This document shows, one piece after another, positions 1 to 8,109 of a DNA stretch of 62,729 nucleotides. The notes under the pieces were generated by a model. That model searched no databases and was not told the DNA's origin. It worked only from the letters and a program-made list of their open reading frames with translations. The translations under genes were made by a program, and so were the position numbers. This DNA is from Bacteroidales bacterium UBA4363 (lineage in GTDB: Bacteria; Bacteroidota; Bacteroidia; Bacteroidales; Paludibacteraceae): contig DGSL01000007.1 in assembly GCA_002393965.1 (NCBI GenBank), positions 1-62,729 of the forward strand, in the 5' to 3' direction. How positions within the stretch are numbered: position 1 is the first letter of the stretch; the number at the start of each line of letters is the position of its first letter.

Positions 1-1054
1 AGTCGTAGCGTTCTCCCCGACAGATACGCTGTTGGAGGAATGTGTCCTTGCGCTCGGGTAGGGGTACGGTGATGGTTCTGGCCGAATAGCAACCGAGGAG
101 GTCGAAGTGACCGCTGTTGCCAGTGACTTTTACCCGATAGGATCCTGCGTCTGAGCCCTGTACCTTCGGAATGGTCAGCAGGCTGTCTCTGCCAACGACG
201 GTCCACTCGGTTTGGCTCGTTTGTTTCTCCCATTGCCATTGCAGGGGTTCGCCAAAGGTGCCGTTGTTGGTGACGTGTGGTGTAAGTGTCAGGTCTTGTC
301 CATCGCAGGCGTGAATGGGATCAACGGTGACAGAGGGCAGTATGGCACTGATCTCAATGTCGTCAATGGCCATGTCAGCCCCAAGTCCGCTGTTGGTATT
401 GCTGATGATTTCGAAACGGATGCGTGAGACACCTGCCGGAATCTTCAGTTGTTTGGTGTATTTCTTCCATTCCGGCAGTTGGTCGGCGTTCGGATTGGGG
501 TCGTCACGGTCAAAGTCAACGGCACCGGTGGTGCTCGACATGAGGATTTCGCCTGTCTCCATATCTGTAATCCGGAACAGAAGGTCTGGACAGACCAGAC
601 GCATCCCTCTGCTGAGGAGGTGCTGGTAGTAGTTCCAACTGTCCAGGTTGATGATGTGAATGGAAAATGCCATGTTGATCCCGTCGCACATGACATCGAG
701 GTCTTTCTGATAGATGATGCCGTGCGTGTAGTTGGCATCAACGAAGAGGGCATATCCTCTGAACCTGTCGTTGGGGAAGGTGTGGTCGGAGATGATGTGC
801 CAGGCGCCTATGTTGCCCCAGTCGCTCTTGCGGAGGGCATAGTGGTTCGGAGACGGCTGTATGGAAGTCGAATACTGATAGCCCACCACTTCGGGTATGC
901 CTTCATTTGGTATGCCAGGCGCGTCGGGCTCGTTGCCTCCGAAGTCCTGCTTGTAGAGATATACGGTATAGGTCTCTTCTTCGGCCTGTGCAATCAAGTA
1001 ATGGAAGGGACAAAGAACGATGGCAAGAACAAGAAAGATGCGGAACGGGGACAT
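1..1054 (-). CDS. Secreted Ig-like domain protein (3' end cut by window edge)
   Basis: The minus-strand frame opens at the ATG at 1054 and stays open to base 1, giving 351 residues without a stop, so the C-terminus lies outside the window. It begins with a signal peptide (MSPFRIFLVLAIVLCPFHYL, then IAQA). The middle (to about residue 245) resembles the jelly-roll or MAM-like modules of Bacteroidota surface proteins, with phrases such as ADMAIDDIEISA. Residues of about 250-330 look like an Ig-like fold (WQWEKQ, then GSDAGSYRVKVTG). This suggests an exported, probably surface-displayed protein, possibly a T9SS cargo, but the sorting domain cannot be seen. The start is 37 bp downstream of the TonB-C-like gene's stop, so the two may be co-transcribed. 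No enzymatic motif was recognised. Confidence 0.8.
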   Translation of the reverse strand, partial: MSPFRIFLVLAIVLCPFHYLIAQAEEETYTVYLYKQDFGGNEPDAPGIPNEGIPEVVGYQYSTSIQPSPNHYALRKSDWGNIGAWHIISDHTFPNDRFRGYALFVDANYTHGIIYQKDLDVMCDGINMAFSIHIINLDSWNYYQHLLSRGMRLVCPDLLFRITDMETGEILMSSTTGAVDFDRDDPNPNADQLPEWKKYTKQLKIPAGVSRIRFEIISNTNSGLGADMAIDDIEISAILPSVTVDPIHACDGQDLTLTPHVTNNGTFGEPLQWQWEKQTSQTEWTVVGRDSLLTIPKVQGSDAGSYRVKVTGNSGHFDLLGCYSARTITVPLPERKDTFLQQRICRGERYD

Positions 1055-1091
1055 ATTATTCTTGGTTTGACGGGAGAGAAGGGCAACACGA

Positions 1092-2003
1092 CTAATGGAA
1101 ACTCTGGAATTGGTAAGTGATGATGCCGGTCTGACTCTTCGGTGTCTGGATGGCATCAAACTTGAATTTCTTCACCGTCTTGCGGCATTCGTCAAGCAAT
1201 GCTTCGTCGGTGATGGTGGTGGTGGGCTCGATGACGGTTCCCGATACCTCTCCCTTCTGAGTGACCATGAAGGAAATGACCACACGTCCGGATTGGGTTC
1301 CAGAGTAGGCAGGGCGTTTGGGCGTGTTCTGCAACTCACGCCCTGGCAGAGAGTAGAGCACGTTACGGTAGGTGACGTCAGGCTCTAAGGTGGAGGAAAC
1401 TTGCTCCCCAGCCGGTCGGAAGGCTTCGGAAACAACGGATTGTGCGATGATCTTCTTGCCTGCCTCTTCTTCGGCGCGCTGTGCCTTTCGGTTGGCTTTT
1501 TCTACTTCCTGCTGTGCCTCCCTGGCTTTTTGCTGTGCGGCGATGGCTTTGTCTTCGGCTTCTTTGGCTTTCTGTTCTGCCTGTGCAACCTTACGGTCGG
1601 CTTCTTTGATTACTTGTGCCTGCTTTTCGGCTGCCAGTTCTTTCTCTGTTTTCAGGGTCCCCTTGTCATTTTTCGTAAAGGTGTACGAGATGTTGCCTAT
1701 CTGCGGTTTGCCTGTCGCAGACTTGCTGAAGGAGGCACCTTTGGCGGCTGTGATACACTGGTCAATGAGAACCTGATTCTTGATGGTGGTCTTCTTCTGA
1801 TCGACAGTGACGGCGGAGACTTTTCCGTCAGGAGAGACATTGATGATGAGGAATACCTTGCCTTCGTGGGTTCCGGCGAATTTGGGCTTGGCAAAGGAGA
1901 CAAGTTGACGGCCTGTGAGTGTCCATGACCCTCGCTGAGAGTGGACGGCGGAGGAGAAGAACAGGAGGGAAAGAAGTAACGGAAGATAGAGATATTGTTT
2001 CAT
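1092..2003 (-). CDS. Secreted coiled-coil protein with two TonB-C-like domains
   Basis: 303 residues with a signal peptide (residues 1-22, ending VHSQ). Residues about 30-112 and 221-299 are two related domains with the pattern GR.L, then P.(F/Y).G, G.V...V...G.V, TTI, LID.C and I(S/T)Y.F. This matches the C-terminal module of Bacteroidota energy-transducer TonB-like proteins. Between them, residues about 118-190 are an Ala/Glu/Lys/Gln-rich helix predicted to be a coiled coil. Classic TonB has an N-terminal membrane anchor and a Pro-rich spacer; this protein has a cleavable signal and a coiled-coil spacer, so it is probably a soluble periplasmic or peptidoglycan-spanning protein rather than a true transducer. 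Function unknown; the duplicated domain is direct evidence, the location is inference. Confidence 0.8.
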   Translation of the reverse strand: MKQYLYLPLLLSLLFFSSAVHSQRGSWTLTGRQLVSFAKPKFAGTHEGKVFLIINVSPDGKVSAVTVDQKKTTIKNQVLIDQCITAAKGASFSKSATGKPQIGNISYTFTKNDKGTLKTEKELAAEKQAQVIKEADRKVAQAEQKAKEAEDKAIAAQQKAREAQQEVEKANRKAQRAEEEAGKKIIAQSVVSEAFRPAGEQVSSTLEPDVTYRNVLYSLPGRELQNTPKRPAYSGTQSGRVVISFMVTQKGEVSGTVIEPTTTITDEALLDECRKTVKKFKFDAIQTPKSQTGIITYQFQSFH

Positions 2004-2070
2004 GGTTTTTTTTATATGTTATATAGAAGAGATAGAATGTCAAGTTGCGTGCTCCACGCATGTTTATATG

Positions 2071-2078
2071 CAAAAATA
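2071..2078 (-). promoter_or_regulatory. Candidate -7 box (TATTTTTG) for the TonB-C-like gene
   Basis: On the minus strand TATTTTTG fits the Bacteroidota -7 consensus TAnnTTTG, 67 bp upstream of the ATG at 2003. An ATTG about 20 bp further upstream could serve as a weak -33 element. Confidence 0.5.
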
Positions 2079-2158
2079 GCATAATTCCAGGAATTGAGCA
2101 ATCTTTGGTTTTGGGAGACGCTCCTATACGTCTTTTGTCTCGAAAAAAAACAAGGAGA

Positions 2159-2168
2159 GGGGGGGGGG
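2159..2168. repeat. G10 homopolymer tract
   Basis: Ten consecutive G on the plus strand, shortly after an A8 run (2143-2150), in the space between recX and the TonB-C-like gene. It lies upstream of the candidate promoter at 2071-2078 as read on the minus strand. Confidence 0.9.
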
Positions 2169-2182
2169 TGATGTGTGGCGGA

Positions 2183-2656
2183 CTATTCGTCGGTGAGGTC
2201 TGTGACAGGAAGGTGTTGCAGTGCCTGTTGAGCCTGGGTGACAGTATATCCGCGCGTGATGGCAAATCGCAGCAGTTTCTCCCGACGCGCTCTTTCGCTG
2301 TCTGCCTGCACATGAGGCATTTTTTTCTGCAACAGATGAATAAGGGTGTTCAGAAGTTCGTCCTGGTTCAGGGTAAGCAGGACCTCCCGAATTGTTTTTT
2401 CAGGAAGACGCTTGCTTTGCAAGGCAAGTTGGATTTTCTGAGTCCCCCAACCGGCAAATAGTGATTTGTCATGGACAAAGGCTTTGATGTAGCGCAAGTC
2501 ATCGAGGAAGCGGTTTTGACGCAGGGATTGGATGATGGCATCATGGTGTGCCGGATCGACGTCCCAGCGACGGAGTCGCAGGCGGATGTCCCACTCGCAG
2601 TGCTCTGAGCGAGAGCAGAGGGATTCGGCTCGGTGCAGTGCTTCTTCCTGGGTCAT
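2183..2656 (-). CDS. recX: Regulatory protein RecX
   Basis: 157 residues, the usual size for RecX, which binds RecA filaments and modulates recombination. The protein is almost wholly helical, with the RecX three-helix repeats: an N-terminal section with RSEHCEWDIRLRLRRW (R-S-x-x-E-x-x-x-K/R-L), a central FLDDLRYIKAFVHDK segment followed by GWGTQKIQLALQSK, and a C-terminal repeat with ARREKLLRFAITRGYT. The start ATG at 2656 is 3 bp past the prmC stop, so the two are almost certainly one transcript. The assignment rests on motif pattern; RecX is a divergent family, but nothing else fits as well. Confidence 0.85.
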   Translation of the reverse strand: MTQEEALHRAESLCSRSEHCEWDIRLRLRRWDVDPAHHDAIIQSLRQNRFLDDLRYIKAFVHDKSLFAGWGTQKIQLALQSKRLPEKTIREVLLTLNQDELLNTLIHLLQKKMPHVQADSERARREKLLRFAITRGYTVTQAQQALQHLPVTDLTDE

Positions 2657-2659
2657 GGG

Positions 2660-3523
2660 TTATACGGGTGTTGCGCACAGGAACCGGTCTTTCCCATAGG
2701 AGTCCTGCATGATCTGACAATGAAAACCGAAGGAAGAGACCAGTCGGGATGTCTCGTCTCCCAACGCCTGGTTGATCTCGAGCCACAGAGCGGAGCCGGG
2801 TTCTTTCCTGAGATGCTGTGACGCGTATCTGGCGATGGCCCGGTAGAAGCGAAGCGGATCATCGTCGGGAACGAAAAGCGCCTGATGGGGCTCGTAGTCA
2901 AGGACGTTCCGTTCCATGGTCGCGCTTTCGCTATGACGTATGTACGGCGGATTGGAGATGATGAGGTCGTAGTCTCCCTGTCGATGGAGGAAGTCTTGCA
3001 TCAGTACGTTCGCCAACTCAAAACGGATGTCCGCTCCCAAGGCCTGAGCATTCGACCGGGCCGTCCTCAACGCGGCGGGTGAGACGTCAACGGCATCAAT
3101 GAGGAGCGTCTTTTTTTCGACACGGAGGAGGTGATCCAAGGCAATGGCGATGCAACCCGATCCGGTGCCGATGTCCAGTACGGAGAAGGGTTCGCGTCTG
3201 TTATTTTTTGCACGGACATGTGCCAGACGTACTAATTCCTGCGTCTCGGGACGAGGGATGAGTACATTTTTATTAACTTTGATGCGAAGTCCGCAGAAGT
3301 CGGCAGCACCTAATGCGTATTGAACCGGAACTCCCAGGGAAAGGGCACGCAGGATATCGAGATAGGCTGTTTCCAAGTCGGAGGTAATGCCGTGGTTCTC
3401 TGTGAGTAGGGCGTGGGTACGGTCCAGTCCCGTCAGATGCTCTATGATAAGGAAGAACAGAGCCTGCGATTCGTGCTCGTCAAGGTCAGGCAGGCATTGC
3501 AGAAAAAGTTGTCGTGCTTTCAT
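2660..3523 (-). CDS. prmC: Peptide chain release factor N5-glutamine methyltransferase
   Basis: 287 residues. PrmC (HemK) methylates the Gln of the GGQ motif in release factors RF1 and RF2 using S-adenosylmethionine. Visible features are the helical N-terminal substrate-binding domain (1-80), the family signature LIPRPET (88-94), the SAM-binding loop LDIGTGSGCIA (116-126) and the catalytic NPPY (191-194). Its substrate prfB lies at 59.6 kb in this window. The ATG at 3523 immediately follows a truncated copy of the dispersed leader element (3526-3546). Divergent from ribD, and followed 3 bp later by recX. Confidence 0.95.
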   Translation of the reverse strand: MKARQLFLQCLPDLDEHESQALFFLIIEHLTGLDRTHALLTENHGITSDLETAYLDILRALSLGVPVQYALGAADFCGLRIKVNKNVLIPRPETQELVRLAHVRAKNNRREPFSVLDIGTGSGCIAIALDHLLRVEKKTLLIDAVDVSPAALRTARSNAQALGADIRFELANVLMQDFLHRQGDYDLIISNPPYIRHSESATMERNVLDYEPHQALFVPDDDPLRFYRAIARYASQHLRKEPGSALWLEINQALGDETSRLVSSFGFHCQIMQDSYGKDRFLCATPV

Positions 3524-3525
3524 GG

Positions 3526-3546
3526 ATCTGGCTTAACGAAAAGGTT
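3526..3546 (-). repeat. Truncated copy of the dispersed leader element (5' arm only)
   Basis: Read on the minus strand, 21 bp match the first 21 bp of the ~77-bp element: 17 are identical to the copy at 12060 (AACCTTTTCGTTAAGCC), and all 21 match the copy at 12137 with one mismatch. It ends 2 bp before the prmC ATG. Only the left arm is present, so the hairpin cannot form here. Confidence 0.65.
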
Positions 3547-3631
3547 CCTGTCCCTTCGGGGGAATCCGGAGAGGGGCAAAGCGATAGACAAATATAGTGA
3601 GATAAGCAGAATAAGCAAAGAAAAAAAACAG

Positions 3632-4777
3632 ATGTCAGAAGATGAGGAGTTCATGCGCCGGGCAATCGACCTGGCAGAGCGTGGCGAAGGACGCGTCGCG
3701 CCCAATCCGATGGTGGGGTGTGTGATAACGGCACGGGGACGGATTATAGGTGAGGGATGGCACCGCTTATGGGGAGGACCCCATGCGGAGGTGAATGCGA
3801 TGAGAGCCGTAGGTCCGGATGATGTGTCTCTACTTCATGAGGCTTCTGTCTTTGTTAATCTCGAACCTTGCGCTCACTACGGGAAGACCCCACCCTGTGC
3901 CGAGATGCTCGTCCGTGCCGGAGTGCGCCGGGTGGTCATTGCCAACCGAGACCCCTTCCCGGAGGTGAGCGGACGCGGTATTCGCATGCTTCAGGAGGCA
4001 GGTATCGAGGTGCAGACCGGCATCCTGGAGACGGAAGGACGTTTTCTGAACCGACGGTTCTTTACCCTTCATACGCTCCACCGCCCTTATGTGATCCTGA
4101 AATGGGCTCAGAGTAACGACGGTTTTATCGCACGCCGTTCCAGCACGGGGGGATGGCAACGCACCCTGATCAGTAATGCCTCGACGCGTCAACTGTCTCA
4201 CCGGCTCAGAGCCTCCGAGATGGCGATCCTTGTCGGTCGTGGTACGGTCGAATGTGACGACCCGATGCTTACTGTTCGGGATTTCCATCCACAGGATGAA
4301 CCTCTCTACGGACCACCGCACAATCCGATTCGTATCATTTTAGATCGAGAGGGAACTGTCGACGCTAAAAAAAAGGTTTTTCATGGCTCGATGGAAGATT
4401 CTGTGCTCGTTTTTGTACATAAATCTGCGAAATGTACTACATTTGCTAATGCATCAGCGTTCATGTCAAGAACGGAGTGGATACCCATCGATTTTGATGA
4501 CAATGTCCCTTTGCAGGTTCTCGACGAACTGGCGAGGCGGAATATCAGTTCCCTCATCGTAGAGGGGGGACGTACTACGCTGCAGCAGTTTATCAACGCA
4601 AAACTCTGGGACGAGTGCCGCATTGAGACAAACCCCTCGCTGAATATCTTCGACGGACTGCCTGCGCCGACTCTCCCCGAAGTGAAATTCCGCACAGAGC
4701 AACGCCTGGATGGACACCTGTTGCAAACGGGGTACAGAGTGATACCCGATGAGAATCGTGAAAGATGTCTTTTTTGA
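3632..4777 (+). CDS. ribD: Bifunctional riboflavin biosynthesis deaminase/reductase RibD
   Basis: 381 residues from the ATG at 3632; the frame is open further upstream, but homology begins at MSEDEEFMRRAI. RibD carries out the second and third steps of riboflavin synthesis: deamination of the GTP cyclohydrolase II product, then NADPH-dependent reduction of the ribose ring. The N-terminal deaminase has the zinc ligands HAE (51-53) and EPCAHYGKTPPC (78-89), with APNPMVGCV (23-31) before them. The C-terminal reductase (about 150-375) has the NADPH and substrate motifs KWAQSNDGFIA and IVEGGRTTLQQFI. Divergent from prmC; followed by a leader-element copy and cls. Confidence 0.94.
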   Translation: MSEDEEFMRRAIDLAERGEGRVAPNPMVGCVITARGRIIGEGWHRLWGGPHAEVNAMRAVGPDDVSLLHEASVFVNLEPCAHYGKTPPCAEMLVRAGVRRVVIANRDPFPEVSGRGIRMLQEAGIEVQTGILETEGRFLNRRFFTLHTLHRPYVILKWAQSNDGFIARRSSTGGWQRTLISNASTRQLSHRLRASEMAILVGRGTVECDDPMLTVRDFHPQDEPLYGPPHNPIRIILDREGTVDAKKKVFHGSMEDSVLVFVHKSAKCTTFANASAFMSRTEWIPIDFDDNVPLQVLDELARRNISSLIVEGGRTTLQQFINAKLWDECRIETNPSLNIFDGLPAPTLPEVKFRTEQRLDGHLLQTGYRVIPDENRERCLF

Positions 4778-4796
4778 AAGATAGAAGAGCAGAATC

Positions 4797-4875
4797 AACT
4801 TTTCATAAGCCAAAGGAGCAGAGCCAAGCTTGCTTAGATTCTGCATGGCTCAAGAAGTGGATTGAAATGAAATGA
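4797..4875 (+). repeat. Dispersed leader element, copy D (diverged)
   Basis: About 79 bp between ribD and cls, aligning with copies at 10096, 12060 and 12137: AACTTTTCATAAGCC on the left, GAGCAGAG, an inner hairpin CCAAG-CTTG-CTTAG, TGCATGGCTC, then ATTGAAATGAA. The inner stem pairs at 4 of 5 positions and the GCC/GGC and GCA/TGC stems are kept, but the outer A/T stem is degraded. An alternative 8-bp pairing (GCAGAATC at 4789 with GATTCTGC) is also possible. Same orientation as cls, ending about 60 bp before its start. Confidence 0.65.
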
Positions 4876-4937
4876 TAAAATAGGACGCCGAGCACAATCG
4901 GAGGGGAAAAGGGGTAACTAATTTTTTAACGCCGGAC

Positions 4938-6398
4938 TTGTTTGCATATATTCTATATGGACTGCTGATTATTCTCTACATCTATGCGGTGTATCAGGTC
5001 GTGTTGCTCGTAACCTCCGAACAGCATAACCCGATTCGTACACTGGGATGGGCAGTCGTCCTCCTCTTCATTCCTGCAATAGGTCTCGGTGTTTACGTGG
5101 CTTTCGGACGCAACGAGCGACAGGAAAAACGGATTCTTAAACTCAGCATCCGCAGCAAGGAACAGGCCTCTGGACATCTCAATCTCGACACCATACGTCA
5201 AACGGTGGAGGAGGACATCGCTACGACAAAGACAGACAACGCCGAAAGCGTTTTCGCTCTCATGCGACTCCTCTATGCCAACGGACGCTCGCTGGTTTAC
5301 CCGCAGAACAGGATCGAGATCCTCGCACGCCCAAAGGAGACGTTCGACCGGCTCTTTGCCGATCTGGAAGCAGCGACGGATCATATACACATTGAGTTTT
5401 ATATCATTGACAATGATGTCATCGGCAACCAATTGCGACAGATTCTGGAACGAAAGGCACGGCAAGGTCTCAGAGTGCGTGTGATCTACGACTATTGGGG
5501 CAGTTATTCCATAGACCGACGCTATAAGAAATCCATGCGTGAGGCAGGCGTGAAGTTCCATGCTTTTTTCCCTCCCGAATTCCCGTTCGTACTGCGACAC
5601 ATCAATAACCGCAATCACCGTAAGGTAGTGGTGGTGGATGGCAAAGTGGCATATACAGGAGGACTCAACATCGCCGACCGCTACAGGACAGGAAATACGC
5701 TTGGCGTTTGGCGCGATACGATGGTACGGTTGGAGGGACCCGTCGTACATGGTCTTCAGGAGACATTCCTCGGCGACTGGTATTTCATAGATCATAAGAA
5801 ACACCAGAAACGACGCTATTTCCCACAGGCCGACCGCATGGAGTCAGAACGGAATTTCGTCCAGATTGTGGATAGCGGACCCGATACGCAGTATCGAAAT
5901 ATCCTGCACGGCATCTGCCAGGCAATCGCAACGGCACGTAACTATATCTACATCCAGACACCCTATTTCATGCCGCCTGGAGAACTCGAGGAGGCCCTGC
6001 GGATGGCATCTCTGCGCGGTGTGAATCTCAAGATTCTCATCCCGGAGAGCTCGGATACGTCAATGGCGCAACTCTCCAACGCCTCCTACCTCGAGACAAT
6101 GATGGAGAGCGGTGCCGAAATCTATTGGTACAAAGGAGGGTTCCTGCATAGCAAGGCCATTGTGATCGATGACTATATCTCAACGGTCGGCACCTCCAAC
6201 ATGGATTTCCGTAGCTATGAGCAGAATTTCGAGGTCAATGCCTTTATCTACGACCTGAAAACGGCTGCAACCCTCAAGGCTGCCTTTGAGAACGACTTGA
6301 AGAATGCCGAGAAGGTGGACCTTGAGACTTGGAAGCAACGCTCCACATGGCAGAAGGTAAAGGAGTCGTTCTCACGACTTTTCTCTCCTGCAATGTAG
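4938..6398 (+). CDS. cls: Cardiolipin synthase (phospholipase D family)
   Basis: 486 residues, typical of bacterial Cls, which joins two phosphatidylglycerol molecules into cardiolipin at the inner membrane. Two N-terminal membrane helices (about 1-27 and 35-57) are followed by two PLD catalytic HxKxxxxD motifs: HRKVVVVDG in the first half with a downstream GGLN, and HSKAIVIDD in the second half with a downstream TSNMDFRS. No ATG lies in frame between the stop at 4881 and the homologous N-terminus, so the TTG at 4938 is the best start. It is preceded by a copy of the dispersed leader element. Confidence 0.92.
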   Translation: MFAYILYGLLIILYIYAVYQVVLLVTSEQHNPIRTLGWAVVLLFIPAIGLGVYVAFGRNERQEKRILKLSIRSKEQASGHLNLDTIRQTVEEDIATTKTDNAESVFALMRLLYANGRSLVYPQNRIEILARPKETFDRLFADLEAATDHIHIEFYIIDNDVIGNQLRQILERKARQGLRVRVIYDYWGSYSIDRRYKKSMREAGVKFHAFFPPEFPFVLRHINNRNHRKVVVVDGKVAYTGGLNIADRYRTGNTLGVWRDTMVRLEGPVVHGLQETFLGDWYFIDHKKHQKRRYFPQADRMESERNFVQIVDSGPDTQYRNILHGICQAIATARNYIYIQTPYFMPPGELEEALRMASLRGVNLKILIPESSDTSMAQLSNASYLETMMESGAEIYWYKGGFLHSKAIVIDDYISTVGTSNMDFRSYEQNFEVNAFIYDLKTAATLKAAFENDLKNAEKVDLETWKQRSTWQKVKESFSRLFSPAM

Positions 6399-6421
6399 AG
6401 GAATAACAGCACTTCCCATGG

Positions 6422-6452
6422 TTTGCTCAGCCGAAAAAATCTGTTATCTTTG
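6422..6452 (+). promoter_or_regulatory. Bacteroidota-type promoter, near-ideal spacing
   Basis: TTTG at 6422-6425 and TATCTTTG at 6445-6452, separated by 19 bp: the -33 TTTG and -7 TAnnTTTG elements recognised by the primary sigma factor of Bacteroidota. The start codon at 6477 follows 24 bp later. Confidence 0.8.
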
Positions 6453-6476
6453 CATCTACAAACGTTTTAACGGTAA

Positions 6477-7223
6477 ATGAAAAGAACGTTATTTTTCTTG
6501 ATTCTCATCTTCCTGACGATTGGTGTTTCCGCTCAGCATGTACTCTATCTCAAGAGTGGCGAGACCATCAAGGGACGACTGCTCGGAGGGGGACGCGACT
6601 CCGTCTCTTTCCAGTTCCTCGGGAACGACCTGAGACTTCCCGTTGACGGCTTGCAGGCAATATGGTTCGATGAGTCCTCAGCACCAAAGGCACTTGCCGA
6701 CCCGGCAAGCGGACGAGACGCAAAAATTCACGGATACGTGACGGACTCCTATTTCACGTCAAACGAAACAAAAGCCGATGCCGGCGCAAAGGTCTGGATC
6801 GTAGCGGAAAAGGATGTCGAGAATTTCAATATCAAACTCGTGGAAGATACCTTTGCTTTGGTCAACAACCTGAAGGATATCTATAATCAATTCGACAGCC
6901 GAAATGCCGATGTGCCACAGAATATTCTTTCCACCATGGTGATATACAACGTGGATACGGACGCAAAGTTCGAGGATTACTGCCGTCGGACAAACCAGAA
7001 TGTCTTCAAACTGCGCAATAATAAGAACGCTATCCACAGCACCTGTGATGCTGACGGACGATTCATCGTTCCGGTGAATTCCGGCACCTACTACGTGCTT
7101 GTCATCAGCAAACAGACAAAGGGAGAGTCTGTGGTCGAACAGGACGGCAAGATGTTCTGCAAGAAGATTACAATCAAACCGGATGAGGACTATGTCCTCT
7201 CCGTCAAGTTCGAAGTGCCGTAA
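6477..7223 (+). CDS. Secreted protein of unknown function
   Basis: 248 residues with a clear signal peptide (MKRTLFFLILIFLTIGVSAQ). The mature N-terminus (HVLYLKSGETIKGRLLGGGRDSVSFQF) resembles a beta-rich motif common at the start of Bacteroidota periplasmic or outer-membrane-associated hypotheticals, followed by a region with a carboxypeptidase-regulatory-like look (CDADGRFIVPVNSGTYYVLV). No catalytic motif was seen. It has its own strong promoter just upstream and is followed 56 bp later by fabG, so read-through is possible. I do not recognise a named family. Confidence 0.75.
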   Translation: MKRTLFFLILIFLTIGVSAQHVLYLKSGETIKGRLLGGGRDSVSFQFLGNDLRLPVDGLQAIWFDESSAPKALADPASGRDAKIHGYVTDSYFTSNETKADAGAKVWIVAEKDVENFNIKLVEDTFALVNNLKDIYNQFDSRNADVPQNILSTMVIYNVDTDAKFEDYCRRTNQNVFKLRNNKNAIHSTCDADGRFIVPVNSGTYYVLVISKQTKGESVVEQDGKMFCKKITIKPDEDYVLSVKFEVP

Positions 7224-7279
7224 CATCACGCATGGCACTTCCTCAGTTTAGTATCAATATTAATCAATAAGTTATAATT

Positions 7280-8026
7280 ATGGGATTACTTCAAGGAAAA
7301 ACAGCACTCGTAACAGGTGCCGCACGGGGTATTGGAAAGGCGATTGCTCTCAAATTCGCCGCGGAAGGTGCTAACGTCGCTTTTACCGACCTTGTCATTG
7401 ATGAAAACGGACAGCAGACCGAAAAGGAAATACAGGCATTCGGAGTCAAGGCAAAAGGCTATGCTTCCAATGCCGCTGACTTTGCTGAGACAGAGACGGT
7501 TGTTAATCAGGTAAAGGCAGATTTCGGCAGCATCGATATCCTCGTCAATAATGCCGGTATTACAAAGGACGGACTCATGCTTCGAATGACCGAGGCTCAA
7601 TGGGATGCCGTTATCGCAGTTAATCTCAAGTCTGCTTTCAATTTTATTCATGCCTGCACCCCGATCATGATGAAACAACGTGGCGGTAGCATTATCAACA
7701 TGGCTTCTGTCGTTGGTGTACACGGCAACGCAGGACAATGCAACTACTCGGCTTCCAAGGCAGGTATGATAGCACTCGCCAAGTCAATCGGACAGGAAAT
7801 GGGGTCGCGTGGAGTGCGCGCTAATGCCATTGCTCCGGGATTCATCATCACGGCCATGACGGATAAACTCTCCGATGAGGTAAAAGAACAATGGATTTCA
7901 CATATTCCTCTCCGTCGTGGGGGAACCCCAGAGGATATCGCCAACGTAGCGACTTTCCTCGCTTCCGATCTCTCTTCCTACATCACTGGACAGGTGATTC
8001 AGGTAGATGGAGGTATGAACATGTAA
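7280..8026 (+). CDS. fabG: 3-oxoacyl-[acyl-carrier-protein] reductase
   Basis: 248 residues, a classical short-chain dehydrogenase. FabG reduces beta-ketoacyl-ACP with NADPH in each fatty-acid elongation cycle. The nucleotide loop TGAARGIG (12-19), NNAG (90-93), catalytic Ser143, and Tyr156/Lys160 in NYSASKAG are all present; the C-terminal VDGGMNM is typical of FabG. Its partners acpP and fabF lie far away at 55 kb. A bidirectional terminator follows. A different SDR substrate cannot be excluded by sequence alone, but length and motifs fit FabG best. Confidence 0.9.
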   Translation: MGLLQGKTALVTGAARGIGKAIALKFAAEGANVAFTDLVIDENGQQTEKEIQAFGVKAKGYASNAADFAETETVVNQVKADFGSIDILVNNAGITKDGLMLRMTEAQWDAVIAVNLKSAFNFIHACTPIMMKQRGGSIINMASVVGVHGNAGQCNYSASKAGMIALAKSIGQEMGSRGVRANAIAPGFIITAMTDKLSDEVKEQWISHIPLRRGGTPEDIANVATFLASDLSSYITGQVIQVDGGMNM

Positions 8027-8046
8027 TCTTCCGAAAAATAGATTGT

Positions 8047-8091
8047 AAAAAAACACGGACAGGTCCGTATGGATCGTATCCGTGTTTTTTT
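8047..8091. terminator. Bidirectional terminator after fabG
   Basis: ACACGGA pairs with TCCGTGT around a loop of about 20 nt, flanked by an A run on the left and T7 on the right. It lies between the converging ends of fabG and the TfoX-like gene. Confidence 0.8.
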
Positions 8092-8109
8092 GCTATACCA
8101 TTAGAACCG

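Noticed and set aside
449..1120. Plus-strand 223-codon frame opposite the partial first gene
   Set aside because: The minus strand carries a continuous signal-peptide and Ig-like protein over the same bases, which is the coherent coding choice.
3413..3631. Upstream extension of the ribD frame into prmC
   Set aside because: Deaminase homology starts at ATG 3632, and the extension overlaps prmC on the opposite strand.
8047..8091. Hairpin after fabG considered as another leader-element copy
   Set aside because: It lacks the conserved arms and inner hairpin, has the T run of an ordinary terminator, and lies between converging genes.
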